From: Prevotellaceae bacterium
GTDB taxonomy: Bacteria > Bacteroidota > Bacteroidia > Bacteroidales > UBA932
Assembly (NCBI GenBank): GCA_031264645.1
Contig: JAISDR010000179.1
Span: 1 to 6,641 of the forward strand
Reading direction: 5' to 3'
DNA: 6,641 nt
Shown: one piece after another, positions 1 through 6,641 of the stretch
How positions within the stretch are numbered: position 1 is the first letter of the stretch
How the letters are laid out: every line of letters starts with the position of its first letter
Notes under the pieces: generated by a model
The model's database searches: none
Told to the model about the DNA's origin: nothing
The model's input: the letters and a program-made list of their open reading frames with translations, nothing else
Translations under genes and position numbers: made by a program

Positions 1-755
1 GGTTTGGGAAACATATACACTACAACGAATATTCAATGCGCAGCAACAGCCTGCAATCTTCCGACGGCATCAGGATTTTGGGATTTGGCGATTCGGTACT
101 GAACGGCGGAATGAAGACAGACCAGGATTCTCTTGCCACATCCATCATCGAACAGACTTTTAGCAGGCAGTACAGAAGGCGCAATATTCGCTGCCTTAAC
201 ATCAGTTGCGAAAACTGGAGCCCCGACAACTGTTTTGCATACATGGAAGAGTATGGCGATTTTGACGCCGGCATGATTTTTCTTGTTACAGGCAGTAACG
301 ATGTGTATGACAGCATGGATTTCCGGAAAACTGTTGACGTTCATCCGAACTTTCCATCTAAACAGTCCCTGTCATCCATATATGAGACGGGAGAGTATCT
401 TGTTTCGCGAATTTTTGCAGAGAATCGTAACATATCCGACTATACTTCTGTAAAAAACAGCAATACCTTCAATTCGGGTTTCCAGTCATTTCACCTTTAT
501 ACTCAAAAAAAGGACATTCCCCTGCTCGTCTATCTGCATCCCGACCGTGAAGAAGTCCTCAATGGCAGATACGGTCCTCAAGGCGAAGAAATTATACGGT
601 TCTGTCTCGACAACGGGATATCTTTGATTGAAGGGCTGAAACATGAAGACATATCCTGTTTCGAAGATGCAATACACTTCAATGACCATGGACAGCGGGT
701 TCTGGCGGATGTCCTGTTGCCGGAAATAAAAAAGCTGCTGGAAATTGAGGAATAA
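1..755 (+). CDS. SGNH/GDSL-family hydrolase-like protein, 5'-truncated by the window edge
   Basis: The reading frame is open from the first full codon at base 3. The residues before the first in-window ATG (base 36) read FGKHIHYNEYS, which resembles the 'G..hYNeyGmR' segment that precedes the nucleophile block in related proteins, so the true start lies upstream and ATG 36 is probably internal. Numbering from that Met, block I is GFGDSVLNGG with the candidate nucleophile Ser20. Block III is GSND (86-89), supplying the oxyanion-hole Asn88. Block V is DAIH (Asp211, His214), giving a complete Ser-Asp-His set. Block II is only loosely matched at ENWSPDN (59-65), without the usual glycine. Known family members are esterases, lipases or carbohydrate deacetylases; the substrate here cannot be told. 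No membrane segment is visible in the part present. The stop is TAA at 753-755 with no clear terminator directly after it. The fold call is firm and the specific function unknown. Confidence 0.85.
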   Translation, partial: FGKHIHYNEYSMRSNSLQSSDGIRILGFGDSVLNGGMKTDQDSLATSIIEQTFSRQYRRRNIRCLNISCENWSPDNCFAYMEEYGDFDAGMIFLVTGSNDVYDSMDFRKTVDVHPNFPSKQSLSSIYETGEYLVSRIFAENRNISDYTSVKNSNTFNSGFQSFHLYTQKKDIPLLVYLHPDREEVLNGRYGPQGEEIIRFCLDNGISLIEGLKHEDISCFEDAIHFNDHGQRVLADVLLPEIKKLLEIEE

Positions 756-1061
756 AGTCCCTGGAAGTGAAATTATATAACAGCCATTGCCGGTTAAGTT
801 ACGGGAAGGTTTCCTCTATAAATTCACAAGTTAAGATTCGTGTCCGATAAGAGAATAAATAGTAGTCAGAAAAAAGCATCAGAGATTACAATAAGGCGCC
901 GTCTATGAATAAACATATCAAATTAAATTTTAGCTATATGTAAATCAACATGTTTCAATATTCATACGATATGTTTATATTTAGATGAGTCCTAAGATAA
1001 AGCAAAATAAAAATAGATAAACACAACTAAGAGTTTTTTTAATCCATAACTCTTAGCTCTT
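756..1061. other. AT-rich gene-free spacer left of the repeat element
   Basis: No open frame of credible length or composition lies here. Two inverted repeats are visible. One is an 11-bp perfect pair, ATAAACATATC at 909-919 and its complement at 968-978, separated by 48 nt; it is so AT-rich that it may be chance. The other is the 9-bp hairpin at 1027-1056, listed separately. I see no tRNA, riboswitch or convincing promoter. Together with the neighbouring element this leaves 668 bp without a gene, which is long compared with most other gaps in the window. Confidence 0.6.
1027..1056. repeat. 9-bp inverted repeat (hairpin), possible weak terminator
   Basis: CTAAGAGTT (1027-1035) pairs perfectly with AACTCTTAG (1048-1056) across a 12-nt T-rich loop. 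The right arm is followed at once by a second CTCTTAG (1057-1063), so CTCTTAG occurs twice in tandem and either copy could pair with the left arm. There is no T-tract after the right arm on the plus strand, so termination is doubtful. The last bases of the duplicate run into the left terminal repeat of the adjacent element. Confidence 0.45.
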
Positions 1062-1088
1062 AGTAACGTGTAAAAAATAAATTGGCAA
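1062..1088 (+). repeat. Left terminal inverted repeat
   Basis: It begins AGTAACGTGT, continues through an A-rich tract (1072-1081) and ends TTGGCAA. Its reverse complement is found at 1393-1419 with two mismatches. The similarity fades just beyond TTGGCAA on the inner side and just beyond the first A on the outer side, which sets the borders. Confidence 0.75.
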
Positions 1089-1165
1089 TTATATTAAGAA
1101 GCATTTACTTAGGCACATTGTTGAGAAATTTCCCTGCATAACACTGAATATCAATCGAAAGTATC

Positions 1166-1342
1166 TCTGTTGATCAAGACGCTCCGTCTCTGTTGGTCAA
1201 GTTGCCCAACTCTGCTGATCAAGTTGCCCAACTCTGCTGATCAAGTTGCCCAACTCTATTGATCAAGTTGCTCCAACTCTGATGATCAAGTTGTCCAACT
1301 CTGCTGTTCAAGTTGCCCAACTCTGTCTACCAAGGTTACCTG
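1166..1342. repeat. 22-bp tandem repeat array, about 7 to 8 units
   Basis: Units start at 1166, 1189, 1211, 1233, 1255, 1278, 1300 and, degenerate, 1322. Their lengths are 23, 22, 22, 22, 23, 22, 22 and about 21 bp. The third and fourth units are identical and the outer ones have diverged. Each good unit has the palindrome TGATCA or a one-base variant (1171, 1194, 1216, 1238, 1260, 1283, 1305), then a second dyad close to GTTGCCCAAC (1201, 1223, 1245, 1267, 1290, 1312). The period is not a multiple of three and TGA stops occur in the array, so it is not a coding repeat. A 22-bp period is close to two helical turns, so the dyads would lie on roughly one face of the DNA. That would suit cooperative protein binding, which is inference. 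Confidence 0.9.
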
Positions 1343-1392
1343 TCTCTGTCACACAGGATACTTACTTGAAGTTTTTAGAATATAGTAAAATT

Positions 1393-1419
1393 TTGCCATT
1401 TTATTTTTTACACATTACT
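1393..1419 (-). repeat. Right terminal inverted repeat
   Basis: It starts TTGCCA, continues through a T-rich tract (1399-1409) and ends TACACATTACT. It complements 1062-1088 at 25 of 27 positions. It lies between the tandem array and the 3' end of the minus-strand GH172-type gene, so transcripts of that gene that run on would enter the element here. Confidence 0.75.
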
Positions 1420-1423
1420 TAAC

Positions 1424-2416
1424 TTACCATTGGTATACCCAGACATAAGTTGTATAACGGGTTTTCGGCGGGTTGCCAACGACATGTCCGCCGACTTCTT
1501 CGCCGACTCTGTTGGTCAGACGGAGACCGTTCTGAAAGAATATCGGGTCGTCGTCGTGAAAGCGGTAGGCTGAGAACTCATTCTTTTCCGTGTCGAGATG
1601 CGTCAGTCCCGCGATGTTGTTATAATACCGTCCCTTGTTGAAATAATACGTTCCCATAAAATAATCTTCCAGCCCGGAAGAAAGCAGCAACGTATCTTTG
1701 CCTTCATTGAAATATGCACGGATACAGGATTCCATGTAACTTAAATCCGTCCATCGCTCGCCGCCTTCCGAAAGCGTACGCAAGCCTTTGGCGACAATTG
1801 TTACGAGAAACAGCGCTCCTTTGCCTTTCACGTCGCACATGTCAAACTCCACAAGCGGGTCAAACTCCCTGTTTTCGAGCTTATGCAGTTTCAGTCGCGC
1901 ATTATCGGGCAACTGTACTCCGCCCAGACTTACCGGCAGGTTTTCCGTACCGCGAATAATCCACCAGAAAAAGGGCTTGTCTGGAGACTCGGGATTTAGC
2001 TGAGCCGTAACCTTTATCTCCTTCCCGAAAGGGATGCGAAACGTATTGTATACTCCGCTTGGCGATCCGGTCTTGCCCATTTTGTCCGTTGTCCAGGGCG
2101 CATGACTGTCGTTAAAGCCCATTCCGTGACCAAGAAACATTTCCATGTCGATCGATGGCAGAACTTCGCCATCCACATAAATCCTGATAAGCGTCTGTTC
2201 GTAAGCTTTGAAATCGCCGCCAAACCATATATGAGTCAAAGCGCCTTTCCCCTCGTGATGAAGCAAAATCGTCTCGCTGTCTTTCGTCAGTATCGAAAGT
2301 TGCTTGCCTGTAGAACCGAAACTTTTCAAATTGTCGGTTGTGTTCTTTGCCTGACTGAAGACCTGTAAAGGTAATAAAGCCAGCATTACAATAAATAATA
2401 AATTCCTTTTTGTCAT
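1424..2416 (-). CDS. Secreted GH172-type (DUF2961) glycoside hydrolase-like protein
   Basis: The encoded protein has 330 residues. An N-terminal signal peptide (charged MTKRN, hydrophobic core 6-20, likely cleavage near S21-Q22-A23) points to export to the periplasm or cell surface. The DUF2961 hallmarks are present: SSGLEDYFMGTYYF (246-259), YRFHDDDPIFF (284-294) and the terminal YVWVYQW. DUF2961 is now glycoside hydrolase family 172, whose known members act on difructose dianhydride or D-arabinofuranosides. The catalytic glutamate pair reported for the Bifidobacterium enzyme, E270 and E291, is 21 residues apart; here E229 (MES) and E250 (LED) have the same spacing. I chose the start at 2416 because it opens directly on the signal peptide and because a perfect -7 element lies at 2449-2456. 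The longer frame from 2488 would begin upstream of that promoter. No sugar-utilisation genes sit beside it, so the substrate is unknown. The family is near certain; activity is inferred. Confidence 0.9.
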   Translation of the reverse strand: MTKRNLLFIVMLALLPLQVFSQAKNTTDNLKSFGSTGKQLSILTKDSETILLHHEGKGALTHIWFGGDFKAYEQTLIRIYVDGEVLPSIDMEMFLGHGMGFNDSHAPWTTDKMGKTGSPSGVYNTFRIPFGKEIKVTAQLNPESPDKPFFWWIIRGTENLPVSLGGVQLPDNARLKLHKLENREFDPLVEFDMCDVKGKGALFLVTIVAKGLRTLSEGGERWTDLSYMESCIRAYFNEGKDTLLLSSGLEDYFMGTYYFNKGRYYNNIAGLTHLDTEKNEFSAYRFHDDDPIFFQNGLRLTNRVGEEVGGHVVGNPPKTRYTTYVWVYQW

Positions 2417-2448
2417 AATATCTGTTATTTTTTTAATTTTTACAGAGA

Positions 2449-2456
2449 CAAAAGTA
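2449..2456 (-). promoter_or_regulatory. Bacteroidota -7 promoter element of the GH172-type gene
   Basis: Read on the minus strand this is TACTTTTG, a perfect match to the Bacteroides -7 consensus TAnnTTTG. It ends 33 bp before the ATG at 2416, giving a short leader. No good TTTG -33 box is seen at the expected distance. The position supports 2416 over 2488 as the start codon. No Shine-Dalgarno sequence precedes the ATG, as is usual in this phylum. Confidence 0.6.
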
Positions 2457-2586
2457 AGGAATATTTTTGAATTCAGGATATTGGGCATTTACAAAACAAA
2501 AAAATTGATTCAGCATTAAACCTTTTGTTGCATACCTCATCATAAGTACCGTGTAAGATTTGGTTTTTCATAGGTTAGTTAAGTTT

Positions 2587-2623
2587 TGATTTAGGCGGGG
2601 GCTCCCCCGCCTAAATTGTTTTT
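2587..2623 (+). terminator. GC-rich terminator-like hairpin, orphan on the plus strand
   Basis: TTTAGGCGGGG (2590-2600) pairs perfectly with CCCCGCCTAAA (2605-2615) around a four-base loop, and A2589/T2616 extends the stem. TTGTTTTT follows, so it reads as an intrinsic terminator for rightward transcription. On the minus strand the tail is CAAAACTT, not a T-tract. No plus-strand gene lies between base 756 and this hairpin, so what it would stop is unclear. It could block antisense or read-through RNA before groES, act within a long groES leader if a promoter lies upstream of it, or remain from a lost gene. Confidence 0.55.
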
Positions 2624-2636
2624 CAGGCTTGGGGAC

Positions 2637-2702
2637 TGACGGCAGATTGAAATTTTGGCAGTTTTTCATTTCACACATTCGGCAAAATCTGCCAATTTGT
2701 CA
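2637..2702. promoter_or_regulatory. Spaced dyad and GGCA-rich region upstream of groES
   Basis: GGCAGATT (2641-2648) is the exact inverted complement of AATCTGCC (2686-2693). Outside them lie TGAC (2637-2640) and GTCA (2699-2702), so the dyad extends with a five-base offset. GGCA occurs at 2641, 2657 and 2681, and again in TTTGGCAC at 2734-2740. The segment sits about 110-170 bp before the groES start, in a stretch that is not coding. A role as operator or activator site for heat-shock control is inference. The classic CIRCE operator is not present. Confidence 0.35.
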
Positions 2703-2732
2703 CTTTAACGGGATAAAACCTCCGAAAAACAG

Positions 2733-2761
2733 TTTGGCACAAATTATGATATGTACAAGGT
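2733..2761 (+). promoter_or_regulatory. Possible groES-groEL promoter
   Basis: TTTG (2733-2736) resembles a Bacteroides -33 box and is followed 17 bp later by TACAAGGT (2754-2761), a poor match to TAnnTTTG. The same bases read TTGGCAC, like a sigma-54 -24 element, but the -12 position reads ATGAT instead of TTGCA. This is the best promoter candidate I can see near groES, and it would give a leader of roughly 45 nt. Neither reading is strong. Confidence 0.3.
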
Positions 2762-2810
2762 CGAAATTTAAGAATAAATATTAATAATGTTTAACTAAAA
2801 ATAATAAAAA

Positions 2811-3086
2811 ATGGCAGTAAATATTAAACCATTAGCAGATCGAGTTTTAATTGAGCCTAAAGAGGCAGAAGAAAAAACAGCAAGCGGGCTTTATATCCCG
2901 AATACAGCAAAAGAAAAGCCGCAAAGAGGAGCGGTTGTAGCAGCCGGACCGGGTAAAAAGGACGAGCCTATGGAGGTTAAAGTAGGCGACGAAGTTTTAT
3001 ACGGCAAGTATTCCGGTACAGAGATCACCGTAGAAGGTAAGGATTACCTGATTATGCGAGTTTCAGACATTTTAGCAGTAATCTAA
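2811..3086 (+). CDS. groES: Co-chaperonin GroES (Hsp10)
   Basis: The 91 residues are close to the family's usual length. GroES forms the seven-subunit lid that caps the GroEL chamber in the cytosol and sets the folding cycle with ATP. The start [16 protein letters not shown] is the typical first strand. The mobile loop spans roughly residues 17-36 and carries the GroEL-binding hydrophobic tripeptide L27-Y28-I29 after Gly26. The end, [14 protein letters not shown], is the conserved closing strand. An A-rich leader precedes the ATG with no Shine-Dalgarno sequence. groEL follows after 49 bp on the same strand with no terminator between, so the two are co-transcribed. Nothing is odd in the protein. 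Confidence 0.99.
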   Translation: MAVNIKPLADRVLIEPKEAEEKTASGLYIPNTAKEKPQRGAVVAAGPGKKDEPMEVKVGDEVLYGKYSGTEITVEGKDYLIMRVSDILAVI

Positions 3087-3120
3087 ACAGTAAAAAGTAT
3101 TTAATGTAAAACAATTTTAA

Positions 3121-4767
<1,647 letters not shown>

Positions 4768-4803
4768 TTATTTTCATAATAAATAAATTTTTAAGTTAAT
4801 TTG

Positions 4804-4836
4804 AAACCTTCGGAATAAAATCCGAAGGTTTTTTTG
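4804..4836 (+). terminator. Intrinsic terminator of the groES-groEL operon
   Basis: AAACCTTCGGA (4804-4814) pairs perfectly with TCCGAAGGTTT (4821-4831) around a six-base loop, and the T run continues to 4835. It lies 37 bp after the groEL stop. The gene on the other side converges on it, and its stop codon is 36 bp away. The stem could also help end that transcript, but the T-tract on the minus strand is short (TTTC). Confidence 0.93.
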
Positions 4837-4871
4837 TTGGAGCGCCGTGCAGTTATTGCCGTCGAAACCTC

Positions 4872-6245
4872 TTATTCTTCCACGTATTCTTCATCGTCGC
4901 TACTTGGGTTCAGGTATTCGGTAATCAGATCGGAGATGATGTTTTTAGGTTGAGAGGGGTCCATTAGCCACATCATTGCCGGCTCGGTATTCATTTTTTT
5001 ACACAATTTTAGGATGGAGCCGCATCCGGCTTCGCGAAACAGCTTGCAAATTAGCCTGTTTTGCTCTATATCGGAATTTGCAAGTCCCTGCAGCGTGTCG
5101 ATGGAGAGGTATCTCCGGTCTTCGGCTTGCAGACCGGTCAGTTGCGACAGCTTGTCGCCTTCGGGCGTACCGCTGTTGGTAATCAGCCGGAAAGTACGGA
5201 GGAGTATGACGCCGTCGACCATTTCGGCAAGGAAATAGCCTATCTTCAGTTCGTTGGTGAAGCAGGCGATCAGCATACGGTTTTTTGCTGTCGGTATAAT
5301 TTCCTTGCGCATTAGCGCCCCCACCAGAACTTTGGTGTAGAATGCCGGTACCACAAGTCCAAGCCGTTCTCTCATGCGGTCGAGTGCATGCTGCTGGATG
5401 TAAACTGGAAATTTCAGTTCGGAGAGGGCGTTCCTCTTTTTTATATGCATGTTTATATGTATGTCGTTCGACGACAGTGCAAAGTGGTGGAATTTCGGCT
5501 CTTCTTCCACGTAGACCAGGACGCCCACCGGTATGACTGAATGTGTTTCGCCATCAACAGATACCTCCCGCGTTTCGAGGATATAGGTTCCGATAGTGAT
5601 TTTCTGGTGCAGTCTGAAGTCCAGACTCAAAGCTTTTTCCACTATCCTGCGGTTTAAAGTATCGTCCGGAGGCATCCCGAAGTCGGGGTCATCGTACATA
5701 GCGGTGGTTTCGAGCTTGTAGGTGTGGAGATATTTTTCCTTTATATTGTTAAAGACCCAGCAGGCATAGTTGCATATCTCCTTTATGCCTTTTTCGTATG
5801 CTGCTTCGCGTTCTTCGCGCAGTTCGGCATATTTTGCGAGCTGTTCCTTGCCGGGATAAGTGATGTTGTTGTCGCACGCATGGTGTTCGAGCGACATGCC
5901 AACCAACATGTAATCGGCATAAGTCATCATTTGCCCGTTTCCCCTTATCACTTCCAGTGTCATGGACGCCTGCTGAAACTTGATGGTTTTTCTCAGGACG
6001 GTCATTAAACGCTTGTGAATTTTTACCCCTTCGGCAGCCACAATCTTGAGCGGGGCGCCACGGAACATGTAGAGAAGTATTTTCTCCGTCAGGGGAATCT
6101 GGCTATACAGTGTTTCGCTGCCCATTTGACGACACAGTTTTTGAAGCTTGTCCATAAAGAAATTCTGGTACTGAGCTTCATGCAGTTTTTGCTGTTCGAC
6201 ATGGTTCACATATTTCTTTTTTCTCGCGTGTTTTTTCTTTGCCAT
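4872..6245 (-). CDS. Protein of unknown function with an HALDRMRER motif
   Basis: The 457-residue protein is not one I can name. The N-terminus is strongly basic (KKKHARKKK, 3-11) and the C-terminus acidic (DDEEYVEE, 450-457). There is no signal peptide or membrane segment, so it is probably cytosolic. Residues 15-175 look mostly helical. The middle (about 215-280) looks beta-rich. The clearest motif is FPVYIQQHALDRMRERLG (279-296), followed at 323-357 by alternating hydrophobic strands. An H-A-L-x-R-x-x-x-R helix followed by strands recalls the DUF4258 type of small RelE-like domain, but the match is loose and the rest of the protein is unlike a toxin. No antitoxin-like partner gene lies beside it. 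The start is supported by a perfect -7 element 23 bp upstream. It looks like a stand-alone gene, convergent with groEL. Confidence 0.85.
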   Translation of the reverse strand: MAKKKHARKKKYVNHVEQQKLHEAQYQNFFMDKLQKLCRQMGSETLYSQIPLTEKILLYMFRGAPLKIVAAEGVKIHKRLMTVLRKTIKFQQASMTLEVIRGNGQMMTYADYMLVGMSLEHHACDNNITYPGKEQLAKYAELREEREAAYEKGIKEICNYACWVFNNIKEKYLHTYKLETTAMYDDPDFGMPPDDTLNRRIVEKALSLDFRLHQKITIGTYILETREVSVDGETHSVIPVGVLVYVEEEPKFHHFALSSNDIHINMHIKKRNALSELKFPVYIQQHALDRMRERLGLVVPAFYTKVLVGALMRKEIIPTAKNRMLIACFTNELKIGYFLAEMVDGVILLRTFRLITNSGTPEGDKLSQLTGLQAEDRRYLSIDTLQGLANSDIEQNRLICKLFREAGCGSILKLCKKMNTEPAMMWLMDPSQPKNIISDLITEYLNPSSDDEEYVEE

Positions 6246-6267
6246 AAAAATTTGAATTAATCAGATG

Positions 6268-6275
6268 CAAAGATA
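6268..6275 (-). promoter_or_regulatory. Bacteroidota -7 promoter element of the 457-residue gene
   Basis: On the minus strand this reads TATCTTTG, a perfect TAnnTTTG, ending 22 bp before the ATG codon at 6245. Upstream on the same strand is GGTTTATG, an imperfect -33 box at about the right distance. The short leader is A/T-rich with no Shine-Dalgarno sequence. Confidence 0.65.
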
Positions 6276-6319
6276 GCAATTCTTTATTACATAAACCGAA
6301 TTAGATTTGAATACCGGTC

Positions 6320-6346
6320 AAAAAAAGAGCGCCCTACTGGATGCTC
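6320..6346 (-). terminator. Intrinsic terminator of the flotillin-family gene
   Basis: On the minus strand the sequence is GAGC-A-TCC, loop AGTA, GGG-C-GCTC (6346 to 6327), then seven Ts (6326-6320). The stem has four pairs, an A-C mismatch and three more pairs, one of them T-G. It lies 31 bp after the stop codon of the flotillin-family gene and before the promoter of the next gene on that strand, so the two are separate transcripts. Confidence 0.75.
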
Positions 6347-6377
6347 CTCTTCATTATAAAACCATAAAATTTTTTTA

Positions 6378-6641
6378 TTAGACTTCCTGATTTTCGGCTT
6401 TCTCCGTTTTCTCAGTATCATTCTTAATTTCACCCAAATATTCGGGTAACTGCATTCCTGCCATATTAAAAAGATCGCTTAATGGAGGAACCGATTTCAT
6501 CAATCCCGAAACGAAATTGGCTGTAGATGTTTTTCCATCCTTTCCCTGTCCGTCCCATACGGTAATCTTGTCAATCTTGATATTTTTGATTGCTTCGACC
6601 TGTGTTTTCACCAGTTCCGGCAACTTGTCCGAAATCATCAT
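6378..6641 (-). CDS. Flotillin-family (SPFH) protein, C-terminal part only
   Basis: The frame is open to the right edge of the window, so the 87 residues seen are the C-terminal end of a longer protein and the MM at the edge is probably internal. The stretch IKIDKITVWDGQGKDG, then TANFVSGLMKSVPPL and FNMAGMQLPEYLG, matches the typical C-terminal region of bacterial flotillins, after their coiled-coil part. Family members are membrane-anchored scaffold proteins with an N-terminal membrane segment and an SPFH domain; these parts lie outside the window. The tail after LPEYLG (NDTEKTEKAENQEV) is charged and likely disordered. In many bacteria the gene is paired with an NfeD-like gene, which could lie further right. 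The 5' end cannot be given. Confidence 0.87.
   Translation of the reverse strand: MMISDKLPELVKTQVEAIKNIKIDKITVWDGQGKDGKTSTANFVSGLMKSVPPLSDLFNMAGMQLPEYLGEIKNDTEKTEKAENQEV

Larger units (their letters stand above)
1062..1419. mobile_element. Candidate MITE-like non-coding element with terminal inverted repeats
   Basis: A 358-bp segment is bounded by 27-bp terminal inverted repeats (1062-1088 and 1393-1419) that complement each other at 25 of 27 positions; the mismatches are 1067/1414 and 1082/1399. It encodes no credible protein. Its centre is the 22-bp tandem array at 1166-1342. If the ends are set one base in, at 1063 and 1418, both flanks read TTA (1060-1062 and 1419-1421), which could be a 3-bp target duplication, though three bases may match by chance. 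The right end lies 4 bp from the stop codon of the GH172-type gene, so that gene is intact. Long paired ends around a short non-coding core are typical of a non-autonomous element mobilised in trans. No transposase is present and I cannot assign an IS family. An alternative is a static intergenic repeat whose ends pair in RNA. Confidence 0.5.

Noticed and set aside
36..38. ATG at 36 as the true start of the SGNH-type gene
   Set aside because: The frame is open to the window edge and the preceding residues look like family sequence, so the gene begins upstream.
909..978. 11-bp inverted repeat as a second mobile-element end pair
   Set aside because: It is almost pure A/T, short, and shows no flanking duplication; it may be chance.
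1166..1342. CRISPR array
   Set aside because: The 22-bp units are head to tail with no unique spacers between them, and no cas gene is near.
1166..1342. Coding repeat protein
   Set aside because: The unit is not a multiple of three, two units have a one-base insertion, and stop codons recur through the array.
1450..2368. Plus-strand open frames opposite the GH172-type gene
   Set aside because: They lie wholly within a well-supported gene, resemble no known protein and have Arg- and Cys-rich composition typical of shadow frames.
2417..2488. N-terminal extension of the GH172-type gene to the ATG at 2488
   Set aside because: The extra 24 residues come before a clear signal peptide and the extension spans the -7 promoter element at 2449-2456.
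2733..2756. Sigma-54 promoter for groES
   Set aside because: TTGGCAC fits the -24 box, but the -12 box reads ATGAT and lacks the key GC. Kept only as an alternative reading in the promoter entry.
2489..2810. CIRCE/HrcA operator
   Set aside because: No TTAGCACTC-N9-GAGTGCTAA or near match occurs upstream of groES.
4976..6260. Plus-strand open frames opposite the 457-residue gene
   Set aside because: Several short overlapping frames lie opposite one long frame that has its own promoter; none shows a family motif.

Overview
The window looks like chromosomal DNA from a Bacteroidales-type member of the Bacteroidota. The grounds are the AT-rich spacers, A-rich gene leaders without Shine-Dalgarno sequences, two perfect TAnnTTTG -7 promoter elements, a Bacteroidota-like GroES/GroEL pair and a secreted DUF2961 (GH172-type) protein. 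The species cannot be fixed from the sequence alone.

Layout from left to right. Bases 1-755 hold the 3' part of a plus-strand SGNH/GDSL-hydrolase-like gene whose start lies outside the window. A 668-bp gene-free stretch (756-1423) follows. Its right half is a compact element (1062-1419) bounded by 27-bp terminal inverted repeats that match at 25 of 27 positions. Inside the element are about seven to eight tandem copies of a 22-bp unit, and each unit carries two small dyads. The element stops 4 bp before the stop codon of a minus-strand gene (1424-2416) for a secreted GH172/DUF2961 glycoside hydrolase-like protein. The 394-bp divergent spacer 2417-2810 holds the promoter of that gene, an orphan GC-rich terminator-like hairpin, a spaced dyad rich in GGCA motifs and a possible promoter for groES. 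The groES-groEL operon (2811-4767) ends at a strong intrinsic terminator. Converging on it from the right is a minus-strand gene (4872-6245) for a 457-residue protein that I do not recognise. A terminator-like hairpin then separates it from the 3' end of a flotillin-family (SPFH) gene that runs in from beyond the right edge (6378-6641).

The genes do not form one pathway. The only clear operon is groES-groEL, which encodes the cytosolic chaperonin. The others look like separately transcribed housekeeping or accessory genes. The feature most worth follow-up is the MITE-like element with the 22-bp dyad array. No defence system, CRISPR array, prophage or transposase gene is visible.
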